Made by a program: the position numbers and the translations under genes
The notes under the pieces: generated by a model
Told to the model about the DNA's origin: nothing
The model's database searches: none
Seen by the model: the letters and a program-made list of their open reading frames with translations, nothing else
Shown here: piece by piece, positions 21,701-32,920 of the stretch
How the letters are laid out: each line of letters starts with the position of its first letter
Numbering within the stretch: the stretch's first letter is position 1
Origin: Pyrenula massariospora
Taxonomy: Eukaryota; Ascomycota; Eurotiomycetes; Pyrenulales; Pyrenulaceae
Assembly: GCA_021030905.1 (NCBI GenBank)
Contig: JAGFMI010000008.1
Coordinates: 1,364,001 to 1,428,000 of the forward strand
Length of the DNA: 64,000 bases
Direction: 5' to 3'

Positions 21701-24261
21701 TGATCCGTATCTAGAGAGTGGCGAAGTTTAGAAGGTCCCCAGGAAGCGTCATGTTGAGCAGAGCTCTCCATGGGCCGGACAAGACCCCGGTGGGTCGGTG
21801 TACCTTTGGATGGTGTTTCAGCCTGCGCGTGTTGGACGTTTAATTCAGTACTTGCAACAGCCCGAGGTGCAGTTGTGCCGAGACCTCTGAGCGCGAAACT
21901 AATCGAACGAGATATCTTCGGAGATAATTTGCTTGATGCGAGCTTAGGCGTTGGCAGTTGAGTCGAGTTGCTCGCAATAGTACTTTTCTTCATTACTGGA
22001 CTACTTATCGTATCGGAGTCTTGGCTCTGGACGGTACGGCCTGTCTGAGTGGCATTAGTAGAGTGCTTGGGCCTTGTTTGCTTCACAACTTTTGTAGGGG
22101 CATCTTTCGATTGCTGGGCTCCCTTTGAATTTTTTATTTTGCGTGCTCTTGCTAGCCGGAAAATATTCTGATCGTACTCTTCCATGCGATCGAATGTGTT
22201 CTTCTGTTGTCTCGCATGGCCAGAAAGGAGTCCTTTCTTCTGCGTCCGTGTTTTAAGGGGGCTTGCGTGTTTACCAATCAGCCCAACTTGTCTAAGTGAA
22301 GGGCTCGTCGATGGAACGTCATCAACTGGGAAACCGCTTTTTAGGTTCGACCCTGCCCGTTGGCGTGGAACTGGAAGAATGGTCTCTGAAAGATATGGAA
22401 CAGAGATATTGGCGAGACCTGTTTCCATGATACCCATCATCTGGAGCTCGTACATGCGAGTCCTTGGTACGAACGGTTTCGAGTGTTCGGTGTTATTTGC
22501 CAGTGGTATTTGATGTGTTACACTGGAAGTGCGTAAGCTGTCATTTTTCCGGTCCAACTCTGGAACCCAGTATGAGACATCGATCCATTGCGGTATACCG
22601 TATAACCAGTTGGCAGGGGTGACAAACGGATGTACATGGTAGTCGGACCCTGAAGTCGAACCGAACAACGTCGTTGTTGATGGTGATATGGCGACATCCG
22701 GATCGCTGATACTTTCTAGGGAACGTGTCACGTCAGAAGATATATTGAAGGATGCCTCAATATCGAGTTTGGGTGGTTGAGGTCTTGACGCGGGCGTGTA
22801 GATGAACAAGGGAACAGAATGTAGTGGCATTCGCGAAAGACAGACAAGGTCTATCCCAATTCCATTATTAGTCATGTTTTCCGAAGTCAATGCGAGAAGA
22901 TCACGGTCTACTTCGAAAACACCGTTCCCGGCTGAGATGACTACCACGGATAAGCCTGTCCGGATAAGATCTCTATCAAGGTAATCTCTTGCATACTGGA
23001 AGGACGCCACATTGATAGCTTCCAGAATGTTACCGCGCAATGCAGAGCTAGGTCGGCCACAGATCCGTGAGTGATCATTTTGGCCTTGGAAAGTTGTGTT
23101 GTCCTCAGCTGACGTATGTCCTTTCAAATCTTGGAGCGATATGTCGCGGAGAAAGATCCGGAATTCCTTTTTCAACTCATCAAGAATTGATCTCCATTGA
23201 CCGCTGGACATATCGCTCACAACCACACGGTAGAAGTCCTCGTAGCGTGATATCTTTGAATAAATTGTAGAGAAATCTTTTGTGCCTCTTGGTTGTGGCA
23301 GAGAACTGCACTCGAGCCTTCCGAACATGACGATGCTCACCAGATGTTTTGCTTCGAGTTCGGCCCATCGCTTGAAAAGTCCGGGTAAGAAACCGTCAAT
23401 TACGCGACCAAAAAGTATTTCACCTCTGCCTTCAGCATCAAAGTCCCACATCTCCTTGGACATCTGTATGAAGATCACATATCGGGCCGACTCGCTCCGG
23501 AATATTGGAATAGTAGTAGGCGCAAAATATGCAGACGTGCATTTCTGGCCATGCTCGTAAATGCTCCTCACCACCGCCTTGATCGTCCCGAGAAACAGCA
23601 GTTTCTGTCCACGGTATACGGTTCGTCCAGCAAGCTCAGATATGGCAAGTCTCCACAGATCTGAACGAGCGAGGTACTGATCTCGAAAGTAGATCTCCAC
23701 GTGTGTCGCCGTGCACTCTTTGGGATCAGCTATCCTCACGATAATCTGAGAACCAGTACGGAACCCGAATGTATCTGCGATGACCTTCGAAACAGATATC
23801 TGAATATTCGGGTGCTGCTTGGTCCAATCCTGCGGCATAGGAGCGGCGATGAAGCGGTGCTCTACATTCTCATCAAGCTCAAAGCCTCCGACGGAGGACG
23901 CGCTCTCTTCAAGCTCATTGTCGACTTGGCCAATCTTTTCCACTGTCGGTACTACAAACTCAGCGTTGTCCTGTTTGCTGGAAAAATCTTGGGCCTCGAT
24001 ACTATTTCGAAGCATTTTAATCTCAATGACAGGCGCTGACTCCACTGCACTTTGTCCAAAGATATCTGCGTTAAGCAGGAGTTCTTCTTTCGAAGAGTTT
24101 TCATCATGGATCCAGAGTTGACACGCCTTTGAAGCTTCTGCTTTTGTTTTCTCTGTTTTACCTCCATCACTGACTTCTTCTGATTTGTGTTGTCGGTCAA
24201 TCTCACCCTTGGCTATTTCTGTTCGCTGGTGGACGGCCTGGATGGGTCTCGGAGCTGGCAT
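18799..24261 (-). CDS. IML1: Iml1 (DEPDC5 homologue), SEACIT/GATOR1 subunit
   Basis: One very long exon. I start at the ATG at 24261 (MPAPRPIQAVHQRTEIAKGE), giving 1,820 residues; the open frame extends 66 nt further without an ATG, so an extra 5' exon is possible. The N-terminal Iml1 domain (roughly residues 50-420) is followed by a long Ser-rich linker, then by CELAWINVT-like C-terminal blocks. A DEP domain lies near 1310-1395, seen as NSFIGESMTTWLLENF and HNFRDGTFYYQF. With Npr2 and Npr3, Iml1 forms the GTPase-activating complex that switches off Rag/Gtr and hence TORC1 when amino acids are scarce; it sits on the vacuolar membrane. It lies next to the ammonium transporter. Confidence 0.95.
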   Translation of the reverse strand: MPAPRPIQAVHQRTEIAKGEIDRQHKSEEVSDGGKTEKTKAEASKACQLWIHDENSSKEELLLNADIFGQSAVESAPVIEIKMLRNSIEAQDFSSKQDNAEFVVPTVEKIGQVDNELEESASSVGGFELDENVEHRFIAAPMPQDWTKQHPNIQISVSKVIADTFGFRTGSQIIVRIADPKECTATHVEIYFRDQYLARSDLWRLAISELAGRTVYRGQKLLFLGTIKAVVRSIYEHGQKCTSAYFAPTTIPIFRSESARYVIFIQMSKEMWDFDAEGRGEILFGRVIDGFLPGLFKRWAELEAKHLVSIVMFGRLECSSLPQPRGTKDFSTIYSKISRYEDFYRVVVSDMSSGQWRSILDELKKEFRIFLRDISLQDLKGHTSAEDNTTFQGQNDHSRICGRPSSALRGNILEAINVASFQYARDYLDRDLIRTGLSVVVISAGNGVFEVDRDLLALTSENMTNNGIGIDLVCLSRMPLHSVPLFIYTPASRPQPPKLDIEASFNISSDVTRSLESISDPDVAISPSTTTLFGSTSGSDYHVHPFVTPANWLYGIPQWIDVSYWVPELDRKNDSLRTSSVTHQIPLANNTEHSKPFVPRTRMYELQMMGIMETGLANISVPYLSETILPVPRQRAGSNLKSGFPVDDVPSTSPSLRQVGLIGKHASPLKTRTQKKGLLSGHARQQKNTFDRMEEYDQNIFRLARARKIKNSKGAQQSKDAPTKVVKQTRPKHSTNATQTGRTVQSQDSDTISSPVMKKSTIASNSTQLPTPKLASSKLSPKISRSISFALRGLGTTAPRAVASTELNVQHAQAETPSKGTPTHRGLVRPMESSAQHDASWGPSKLRHSLDTDHSDHFNTASQSTVSPSRPISIRKPGIKSNDPDSYDTSGTENSVSTTVTQIRAGRGRDWKKRNDEAQMDRISRSSLSTDSRHSKTSEPSSHRVDTLPWITNVNPSNPTKLDSSRASLFGRWQHVFPKAPRTSAVKWRSLCTPAAVPLTTIDLPCQEQLQNDYIRSFYSISHYDAEQSFEVPTTRESLLREMIALRLSHGYQLVMVPSSEHLDEYWSSNLQSIYDTGSIAKDGTTIFMVMGNTVQRLACSEVTEIHVTKFVKKNLASDRIEHRSFSYSPRIKTILSEHYLSRALTIAGTVQEYPWNSADRFLAGHNDQPETLADRLRFWRARFVLIPVEPPPNARRPGPTMSQDNEEEIRLQGIRQLAQMWQRHRHIPPEDRRLARRTSRKKTDENPLDIEIQTAIASEIIANEVERVRLAKDISTPTQLLPESELFSTTSLNLANLAQTMQEEKGVEIKTRRWHVRNHQNSFIGESMTTWLLENFRNIETRDEAVELGNELMAQRVFQHVDRRHNFRDGTFYYQFCQEYRQPRPESRNSWLPGRRADKSAPQTPIGETASKTSPFRYHPRSDSDLEKNELEDNMATPIKGNSSSRMSVSLSKMIRLNVDTRKRSDRPEVVDLHYDRLHNPEDCYHFELAWINVTSKLVEDALVSWTTTVERYGLKLVEVPISEASSIGTYGPFRTPSTVKLKVQPPIENRTPSNYFPTESTAQKSAPEKYYYHKAILKRFNFVLDREAAGDFPPDVDVTYSWGKLEYQYSQYIHKSGVLLAQITGAGEFLLLANRLFDARSREANKFEANYTHAAHDRRPPQGTAAAIGGSAHNASSRPASGLASQVPYQSPHLSPAVHATSDVLGPHALATSGLKTYITPEQIKTQLETFCSDAQQLESFYREARPKAPSSSLLKPASNEPQLVGESAIPDMQLSPSDSTRRDRSVGVTCDASPRRDMSQGRRDGHEDGEQSQKVDS

Positions 24262-25050
24262 CGCAGCGACTCGATAATATTGCGCATCACGAAAGATTGC
24301 ATCGCGCAAGTGAGGTAAGACTACCAACCATCGACTTTAGATCACAGAGATTGATATGGATCCTGTTAACAAACTAGTTACACTCTTTATAAAGGTTGAG
24401 ATTTTACCTTTTGGACCTGATAGAGAAGACGCGGAGATCGAGAAAGTATGCCAAGCTTTCTCATCCCAAACCGACATCTTGCCGGTTATCATCTAAGTAG
24501 CAGACTGGAAACACAGCCCAAGCAGGGCATAAATCACGCATTCAAATAGTGCAGGGTCATCTCCGCTGCTCGATAGGTCTAAAGCAGTTTGGATGGTCAA
24601 GTGATAGAAAGTCTAGTTCCGCTAGCATTTGAAAAATAGGATTGTATCACTTTCGGCTATTTCAGAACTTGTCCGAGCGCCAGTAGAGTTAAACCATGTC
24701 CAGTACCCAAACCACCCGAGATGGATCAGCACTTGTTCTTGTCAGCAAGACTCCTATTGCCAACAAGAACAACTTAGCGGCATTCCCAAGCCGCTAGATT
24801 TCCCCCTCAAGCCCCAGCATCACATCCCCAAAAGCGCTGAATCGTCATCTTTTCACACACACAAACCTATACCCAAGCATTTCATCGCGGCTAAGTTCCC
24901 ACTCACCCAACCCAGCGCGGTTGTCTCATTCTTACCGTAAATATCTCACCCGGCCCATCCTGACAGAGCGCCTGCGACAAGCAGAAACTTTGAGTGTAGG
25001 CGGGACTCGAGGTAGGGGAAGACCGTTAAGGCCAACCACAATCAGGCTGG
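24262..25050. other. Intergenic, IML1 5' side
   Basis: 789 bp between IML1 and the 3' end of the Ca2+/H+ exchanger. A minus-strand frame starting with ATG near 24476 (MSVWDEKAWHTF) ends in a GTAAAA donor-like site and could be an IML1 first exon, but I found no acceptor that keeps the frame open. Confidence 0.35.
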
Positions 25051-27132
25051 CTATCTGCGTTTCTCCTCAGCACACTGCGCCTCGCTGTTCGGGTAGAACC
25101 TGATGACTAGAGTTAGCTTTTGTTGTGGGTGACCTGTTGAGCCGTCGTTGACTTACCAGGCGCCGACAGCGATTATGATGTAAAGGGTCTGCAAAAGGAC
25201 TCCTTCAAGCCAGTGGGATTTCCCATCTTGGATCAAGTAGTTGACCAAAAGGACCGATACAAAGAAAACAGACAAGTAATATCCATCAAAATCCAAAGTC
25301 ATGTCTTCTTTTCCCATGATCCATCCAATGACGACAATCAGAGGAAGGACAAGAAGGGCGATCTGCATCGAGGATCCGACAGCGACTCCAATGGCTAGAT
25401 CCATTTTGTCCTTCACTGCGACGGTAACACTTGTCGCGTGTTCGGCAGCATTGCCAACGATAGGTAGTAGTATGAGACCTACAAAAGTCTTGGAAATCCC
25501 TCCACCGCAATGCGTGATAGCGTCAATGTTATCGACCATGAATTCAGCGCATAAGGCCACCAATACCGTACTAGCTGCCAAGGTAAAGATAGCCACCGCA
25601 AATGTCAGCTCTGGTTCTTCGCCGTCGTCCTGACCGACAGGTTTGACAGCATTTTCGCCACCCGCAGAGGCACCAATGAAGGCCCCAGCCTGTGCAATCC
25701 CTTTGCTAGCCTCACCTTTTGATAGCTTGCCCATGCTTCTCGTGTCGTTCTTTGGGCTAGGCGCATTGTACATTTCTGCGTGCGACTTGAGCTGGAAAAG
25801 TAGGTAGCATCCGTAAACGAACAAGAGGATAACCGCAGTGCCTCTAGAGAGGGGAGCGGTAGGGAGATCATGGTCGGTGTCATTCCAGTCTTTGAACACC
25901 GTAGGGATGATCAAGGACGCGGCTGCCAACGACAAAAGTGATGCCGCTGTTTGCGCAACCACCATGTTAAATTGCTGCTCAATGCGGTTATATCCGCCAA
26001 AAAAGAAGCACATCCCAAGGACGAGGAGAAGGTTTGAAAGCATGCTGCCGATGAGAGATGTTTTGACGATGACGATCTGGTCCTTCACCAAGGCTAATAT
26101 TGAGACGATCAATTCAACGGCATTCCTAATTAAAAGTTAGCACAGTCGAAGACGTGGACGTCTTTCACTATACCCAAACGTAGCGTTGAGCAGGCCACCG
26201 AGGACCTCTCCGGTCCGCAATGCGATTTCTTCGGTTGCGTAGCTCAAAAGCGCAGCTAGAGGGATGATCGCGATGAAATTGATGACAAAGACTGCGGCTG
26301 GGGGGATATTTCCGACGTAGTTGACAATGATCCCGATCGGTACAAAGATTAGTAAAAGATTGATCCAGGAGTTGAGCCTGTGGGCTGCATATTAGACGTT
26401 GCTAGAGCATGAAAGAGGGACTACGAACAGGGTTGCGCGGAGTTGAGACATTGGTGTGAATTTCTTCTTCTCTTTACTGTCGTCGTCTTCCTCATTTGAG
26501 GAAACATTATGCAGCACTCCCTTAAATCTGTCTAGCGGTCTGCGCCGACGGGGGCCAATTTGGTTGTGCTCTGTCGTCGGCACGATTGTATTAGAGCTGG
26601 TAGAATCTTTCGCTTGTTCATCGGATGGCGCAACATCCTTTTCCGTTGGCTCCGCCTCTTTTGGGACTTCCTCGATGGTTGGACTCGCAGATCGAGGCAG
26701 CTGGTAATCAGTCTCTTCGTTGGAGTTTCCCGTCGCCTTCGTACCTCGGGCAGGAAGGGTCTGCGCATGTTCCTTCTGTATACCACCTCTCATCTCGTTA
26801 GCCTGAGCAGTGCTGCTCAATGGTCGCACGTTGTCTGATTGTGTCCTTTTGATGACGTTTTCGCCATTCTCGGCATCGTTCAACGTATCAAGTCGCCTGG
26901 CGCGGTATTTTCTGAAGGGATTGTAATTCGCCGGGTCATCCTCCCCATCGTACCAAGCAGCCCGTTTCGCAGCGCTCCTATATTTATCTAGCCGTGTCGG
27001 GTCAGTCACACAGTCAATGAACGGTTCTCGGACAGGCACGCGTACGCATGATGATGATCTCTGACGAGAAGGTTGGGGAAGCGCAAAAAAGATGGAGGAG
27101 GCGTGAAGGGTGGAATTTGTCGAGCTGGCCAA
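25051..27132 (-). CDS. VCX1: Vacuolar Ca2+/H+ exchanger (CaCA family, Vcx1 type)
   Basis: Four exons are resolved: 26429-27132 (5' limit uncertain), 26174-26377, 25157-26125 and 25051-25099; introns 51, 48 and 57 nt. The joins restore RATLLNSWINLLLIF and ATFGNAVELIVSIL. Both ion-binding alpha repeats are present: GNAVE in the first half and GNAAEHATSV in the second, separated by an acidic loop. The protein ends YPNSEAQCAEEKRR. It loads Ca2+ into the vacuole against the proton gradient. The N-terminal ~230 residues are hydrophilic. The open frame has no ATG before 26793 and a stop at 27168, yet residues upstream of 26793 look conserved (AAWYDGEDDPANYNPF), so a 5' exon is probably missing from this model. 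Confidence 0.9.
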
Positions 27133-28934
27133 ACTCCTGGTGTCTTGGCAGGGAGCGCGAGGCTAATCTCGGTAAACACCGTCCATTCGAGCCAGAGAAT
27201 TAATATATATTATTAATTTGTCCGAGTTCGAGTGGTCAAGATGACAAGTTGATCGGCTTCACGTCGATTCTCTCAGATCACGGCGGGCAAGAGAAGGCTG
27301 GCCTGAGCTGGGCGGTGAAGGGCCAGGTTGGCGAAGTTGACGTGGTTGATACCAGGTACTGAACAGGTAAGGGTCCGGAAGGCGGGAATCAGGAAATCAT
27401 GCTGGATAGTGAACGGTCCGGGAGCTTCTCCAGGTCTCCCTTTGGTATGTGGCTGAAGCCTGGTTTTAACCGCCGTTACACAGCCCCCCCAGGCGATCAC
27501 ATCATGGCAACCCCGAAAAACTTTAGGGGGGCACCGCCGTAACGGGGACACAATGCACCTATCCGCTTCCCGAACAATTGACCGCATTGACAACGTTTAC
27601 AGTCGATTTGGTATTTGGCTTGGACTGTTCTCCCGACCACTGTCCCGTATCCTTCGACAGACCGACCATCCTCGATGCGATAAAAGTACTCTGACCAACC
27701 TCGGGATCCTCTTACGTTTCTGGATCTCATCTCGCGAAGCCAGGCTATCTAGAAGCGGTCCTTTCCTGCGAGAGAAAAGTTGATTTAGGGTCTTGGCTCG
27801 CGAACCAAGCCCTGCAAAGCTTTTGCTAAGATCCTCTTCGCCCTTGGCAATGGTGTACTAGCTTTGGTGGAAAGATACTTGCCGAATTTTATTACATGGT
27901 AAATGCGTTTGGTCGCGGTTTCAGTCGTTTGGACATGAAAACAAGACGAGGAAGGATTGGTCACGAAAAATATGCAGCTAGAGATTCTTTGAGCCTTTGT
28001 TTACAAGTTGTCTGACATTCCTGATGTTCACGGAGACTGAATTATTCACCGGCTGTCTGTGACGGAACCGGTGGCAAAACACCCCCCTTGTGAGTGGTAC
28101 CAGTCACTTTTGCGCGTTGCTATCGTTGAATTACGCCTCTCTGAAAAGCTTCAGACCTTCAAGGGCCATAGATCATCCAATGAAGCCTTTCTTAGCTTGC
28201 TCCTGTCTAGAAAATAAAGGGATCGGACCAGCACCACCATGACCAGCTGCCAGACACTTCTCTTTTCTCACTCCTATAGCGACATCACTCCGAAGAACTC
28301 CAACCCAGTTATCAAACATAGCGAGATATTTGGAGCAGGTGCGAGGTTGACGTGAGCTACTGTGGAGATGGGAAAGTCACGATTCCAAAGACGCTATGTA
28401 AACATAGGACTGCGCTGGATGTGCCCCTATAGAAATTCCGCTATACAAGAGAAGCTCTTCAGGAAGGGCCTAGTGAGGTACTGTGCTTGTGTAGTTTTTA
28501 AATCATGAGACACTACTATCTAAATGTGCCACACGTCCGACCAGGTTGGGAAACGGGCGTCGGTGCATGAAATGCAATGTTGGTCGCTGTTCGCCATGAT
28601 AAAAAAGACCACACCAGAGTTTTCGTAACGGAGATGGAATTTCACTCCTCAAAAGACCATCACCCGAGAATCTTGTCTGTCTTCGGAGGATTTATCATTC
28701 GCAGTGAGACTCAACTGAACCGACACTAAAAGCGCATTCCAGAAAGGTCGGTGATGCCCCCACCCTGATTGGTGAAATAGTGATACACCTTACGGTAACA
28801 ACTCTTCGATATATTCAACGGAACTCTTCCCATAATCTATGAGGCTGGTGGGTGCCTTAAAAACTTCCACTGGTAGAATAATCAATCTAATCTATTAAAC
28901 AAATCAAGCTGCCAGGCTTCACACGCGAAACATC
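27133..28934. other. Gene-poor interval (1.8 kb)
   Basis: Between the exchanger and the Hikeshi gene. Several short frames occur on both strands (for example 27273-27593 minus) but none shows a domain or a consistent splice pattern. It should include the unresolved 5' end of the exchanger and both promoters. Confidence 0.5.
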
Positions 28935-29552
28935 ATGTTCTCGATCGTTTTACCAGGTCGGCCGTGTCTCACGAACCCTGTGGCTGTGCAGCCAAACCAG
29001 TTTGCGTTTTCTTTCCCGTTGTTCCCTCAATTTTCTCATCTGGTCGTCTTCCTGAATCCCGCAAGTACATTGCCTCCTGATGCAGCGGCAGCCGTGTACA
29101 TCCAGCTTCCCCACGCACAAGAATTCAAGCTCCTTGGAGCCCTCGGGCATGACAAGCAAAGTGCAATATATCAAGTACGTTTGCCGGGCTACAAGAGGCA
29201 AGATGACCAAGCTCCGGAGGTGGTGATGTCAGACGAGAGTGCAGGACCGGTAGGACCAGTTAGTGGTGACATCAACGTTGGCATCTCTGTCGAACCAGCC
29301 GCGAATGTGCATGCGCAACTTTCGGCTCTTCAAGCAGACACAACCTCTACGGCGTTGGTGCGGCGGCCACCTTCTACCAAACTACTGGCTCAGAGAATCA
29401 TCAAGAACGCGTTCAATTTCCTAGCTAGTTTTGCTGGAGGTTCGGGAGGAAACGAGGTCATTCCATTGAGAAGCTTTCAGGATTGGTGGGCAAAGTTCGA
29501 AAGAAGGATCGAGAATGATCCCGGCTTCCTGGAAAAGGAAGATGCAGATTGA
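28935..29552 (+). CDS. OPI10: Hikeshi/Opi10 homologue, nuclear import carrier for Hsp70
   Basis: One exon, 205 residues, close to the family's ~200. It starts MFSIVLPGRPCLTNP, the usual beginning of the Hikeshi N-terminal domain, with FPLFPQFSHLVVFLNP next; the C-terminal block NFLASFAGGSGG and the ending WWAKFERRIENDPGFL are also typical. Human Hikeshi carries Hsp70 into the nucleus during heat stress; yeast Opi10 was found through inositol overproduction. The central segment (about 95-145) is lower in complexity. It is convergent with the glutamine amidotransferase gene, with 172 bp between stops. Confidence 0.93.
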   Translation: MFSIVLPGRPCLTNPVAVQPNQFAFSFPLFPQFSHLVVFLNPASTLPPDAAAAVYIQLPHAQEFKLLGALGHDKQSAIYQVRLPGYKRQDDQAPEVVMSDESAGPVGPVSGDINVGISVEPAANVHAQLSALQADTTSTALVRRPPSTKLLAQRIIKNAFNFLASFAGGSGGNEVIPLRSFQDWWAKFERRIENDPGFLEKEDAD

Positions 29553-29724
29553 GGCTTATGTGCCCAATGACAGCAACGTACAAAGCGAACATATCTCATT
29601 CATCAATTAAGTAGCCTAGTTGATCATCGGGAGTGGAGAAGTTAGGTAGATGGGATAGAAGGGAGGTTTGCTTCAATATGGAACACTGACCTGTTTTCAA
29701 TATAAATGTTCCTCAACAATTGTC

Positions 29725-30574
29725 CTATTCTTCCAGCAGAAACCTCAAGAATGCTTTACTGACTACAAGCCCATCATGCGGCTTAATGACCCTTTTCATA
29801 GCAGCTTCATACGCTTGGTCGTCGAACACACCGATCGCATGCCGCGCTTCAATGATCTCCTTCATGATCTCTTCATTAAACTCTGGGTGCCCTTGGACTG
29901 TGATGAGACGGTTTGCCAGGTACATTCCTTGGACATGGCAGATTGGAGACGACCCAAGCTCTTGAACGCCTTGTGGGTAGGCGAAGACAACGTCTCGATG
30001 CATCTGGTGTATACTCTGGCACACCGTTAGTCACAACGCTTGCGCTTGGTGGCTGTAGATGCCTACGAGTTTGTCGACTTGGAAAAGCTCTTTACCCTTA
30101 GGTGTAAGAGCCACATCGTTCACCGCAGTTTCCCACCCTTTGTCATTTCTGCCGACTTGGGCCTTCAGAGCTCTGCCAACAATCTGATGACCAAAGCATA
30201 CTCCTATCACGCGAATATGGCTTTCGCTGAGGACTCTGGCAGTGAAATTGGCTAGTTCGTTCATCCAAGGCACATCCTCAAATGCATTGTGTTCTGGCTA
30301 GTTAGACTCGCGTCTTTAGCCTCAGACCCTTGGAGCACATACTAGAGCCTGTCAGGAGGATTGCATCAACCGTGTCTAGATCTGGATACTGGCGCTCGTC
30401 GACCACATCCCAGAATGTAAATTGAAGACTCCGCTGAGGATCTAGTCCGTCTATATTTCGTGCTCCAGCCCGTAGCAGGGTCTCAAAACAACCTCCATAG
30501 CTGCCATACTTGGCCTTGGTCTTTTCCAGCGGAGTATCGCATTCTAGGATAGCAATCCGAAACGGCGGCTTCAT
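29725..30574 (-). CDS. Class-I glutamine amidotransferase-like protein
   Basis: Three exons, 30343-30574, 30067-30293 and 29725-30015, introns 49 and 51 nt, 249 residues, ATG at 30574 (MKPPFRIAILECD). The joins restore LLTGSKHNAFEDVPW and VDKLSIHQMHRDVVF. The triad of the GATase1 fold is visible: Cys110 in IGVCFGHQ, His196 and Glu198 in QGHPEF. Such stand-alone proteins (yeast YLR126C type) resemble the glutaminase half of GMP synthase but have no synthetase domain; their substrate is not known. The MFS gene is divergent from it, 476 bp away. Confidence 0.9.
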
Positions 30575-31050
30575 CGATACTGATGTCGAGAACAGGTGTC
30601 GACTCAAGAGCTGAGGTACTCTCGTATTGCCAGCTACAATGCAATCAGGCCGAGTACGAGAGACTTGGTAGAACTGATCTTCTTATCGATCAAATCAGGA
30701 TGGCAGGATGGCACGCCCTAGCTTGGCATTTTGGCTCCATCTGGACAAGACCTATCTCTACGTGCATTTTCCATCCACGAAACTCTTCAAAATAGCAGGA
30801 TTCGACATCTGAGATTGACACCATAATCTAAGCATTAAATTTGTGTGTTTGTCAACTCAGGCGAATTCTTTCCAGAGACAAGGTTTGCCCGGATCTCGAA
30901 CCCTCCTATCTAACGAATATCATTAGTCATGATGCTTACCTCCCTTTCCAAGCTGTGAACAAATTGCTCTTTGGCCTTTACCTTTTAAACTCTGCAGATA
31001 GACGTTGAATTTTGCAGGCGAGTCTGATCAGCGTCATCTGAGCACATAAA
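30575..31050. promoter_or_regulatory. Divergent promoter region, amidotransferase / MFS
   Basis: 476 bp between two divergent start codons. A GGTTCGAG-containing stretch on the minus strand near 30890 looks like a tRNA B box but no tRNA fold forms around it. No coding frame is credible. Confidence 0.4.
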
Positions 31051-32920
31051 ATGGGCAAGGATCATGGCAACCCCTCGAGGAGGGAGAACGCAAAACTAAC
31101 ATCTACTGATGCTCCAGCGGGAGTACATTCTAACGCCGAAGCGGTTCTGCATGAAGGCGAGACGGAACCGTTACTCAGGTCCTCTGATGCAGAAGTAATC
31201 AATGATCAAAATGATTCTCGTGCCGCTTACGGAGCTGTCCCGGAAACAGACCAACAGAGAGATATGGACCCTCATTCCCATTTCATCGGCATCAGCAAGC
31301 TTCGTTTTTGGGCTCTCTTCTCTGGTATCCTTTTCTCTTACCTCATCGCATTCTTCGATAGTACTTTGATCGCCAGCGCCCATCCTTCCATCACCTCTTA
31401 CTTCCAGGCTTCTAACGCCGCTTCATGGCTCACAACCTCCTTCTATGTCACCTCGACGGTCCTTCAACCGCTCTATGCCCGAGGTTCTGACACGATCGGG
31501 CGCAAATCTCTTTACCTATTCTCCATATTGGTCTTCTTCTTGACCACTCTTTGGTGTGGGGCGGCAGGGAGCATGGCTAGCCTCATTGCCGCACGAGCGA
31601 TGTGCGGCCTTGGAGCTGGCGGCGTGATGTGCATGGGACAGATCATCTGCAACGATGTAGTGAAGATTGAATATCGGGGAATCTATCAATCTTATCTCAG
31701 CCTAACCTATGGCCTCGGAAATGCTCTCGGCGCCGCGTTGGGAGGTTTTCTTGCACAGACCTTAGGCTGGAGAGGAGCATTCTACATCCAGTTGCCTCCG
31801 ATCCTTGTGTTACTAATCCTAGCCATTGTCACCACCCCCACTGGCCTGGGACCAAACCTGGCAGCGTCTGAATACAAATCCGCGTGGCAAGCAATGAAGA
31901 CTTTTGACTACGGAGGCTCACTCTTTCTGACGTTGTCTGTCTCTTTTTTTATCATCGGCATCAATGTGGGAGGCAATATTCTACCATGGGCTCACCCTCT
32001 GGTGATCGTCTCCCTTATTGTGTTTGGTATTTGCTCCATATTGTTCATTTGGGTAGAAGGCAAAGCTTCGAGACCTGTTATGCCGTTGGAAATCATGTCG
32101 CGGACGCCTCGGGCTAACCTTATCTTTTCCAATCTCTTTGGGACAATCGTGGCACAAACGATCCTATTTAACGTGCCGATATTCTTACAAGCGGTTCAAC
32201 GGCGATCGCCAACTGTCAGCGGGTTGTTCTTAATGAGCCCTTTGATAGGCGTGACGCTTACTAGCATTGCGAGCGGCTTTGCCGTTACCTGGACTCAGAA
32301 GCTCAAGCCAACTATCATGTTTGGCGCTGCCCTTTTCTTAATCGGTGCAGCCACCCCAGGGCTGTTGAACAGAGCGACCCCTGGTTGGCTTGTCGTGCTT
32401 CTAATCATTGGAGCTAGTACCGGACAGGGAGCAATGTACCCAGTGACTACGGTCGCAATACTCAAGACGTCAAGCCGCGAGGAACAGGCCGTGGCTACAA
32501 CGACCCTTGGTCTTTGGAGGAACATTGGTGCGGTCCTAGGAGTGGCTATCAGCAGTTGGCTCTTACAGAACGCACTACCATTCTTCCTGAACCGAACGGT
32601 AACGGGCAGCGATAGCATCAAGGCTGACATTATTCAAAGGGTTCGGAAATCCATCCAGGCAATCTCTGACATAGAACCATCCCATCGAAGCGAAGGTAAG
32701 TCCCTTTTCTGCCAGCTTCCGAGCATCCGCGAGCGCAAATTAAAGCCTCCTCTTGACATTTGCGCGGTCGTATAGACGCTGCAACGACTGACAAATATGT
32801 GCAGTGATTAGTGGGTACGAACACGCGTTACGGGTCACCTTCCTGGCCACGATCGTCTTCTCGGTCATCTTGATTGGTCTCGTGGCGCCAATTCGCCTGC
32901 CTCGATTGGGAAGGGAATGA
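31051..32920 (+). CDS. MFS transporter, DHA2/14-helix type (Fnx1/Vba-like)
   Basis: Two exons, 31051-32695 and 32805-32920, with a 109-nt intron; 586 residues. Without the second exon the last helix would be lost. The hydrophilic N-terminus contains GETEPLLRSSD, a possible vacuolar dileucine-type sorting signal. Helix 1 has FFDSTLIASAHPSITSYF; the loop 2-3 motif is ARGSDTIGRKSLY, the MFS motif A; YGLGNALGAALGG is a motif-C like helix. The pattern is that of vacuolar basic amino-acid transporters (Vba, S. pombe Fnx1) and related drug exporters; H+ is the likely coupling ion. A zinc-cluster regulator gene lies 1 kb downstream, but a link is unproven. Confidence 0.9.

Noticed and set aside
28820-28850. 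Heat-shock element upstream of the Hikeshi gene
   Set aside because: The TTC and GAA units are not at the 5-bp spacing the factor requires.
30880-30915. Minus-strand GGTTCGAGATCC, like a tRNA B box
   Set aside because: The flanking bases do not form a T stem, anticodon arm or acceptor stem.
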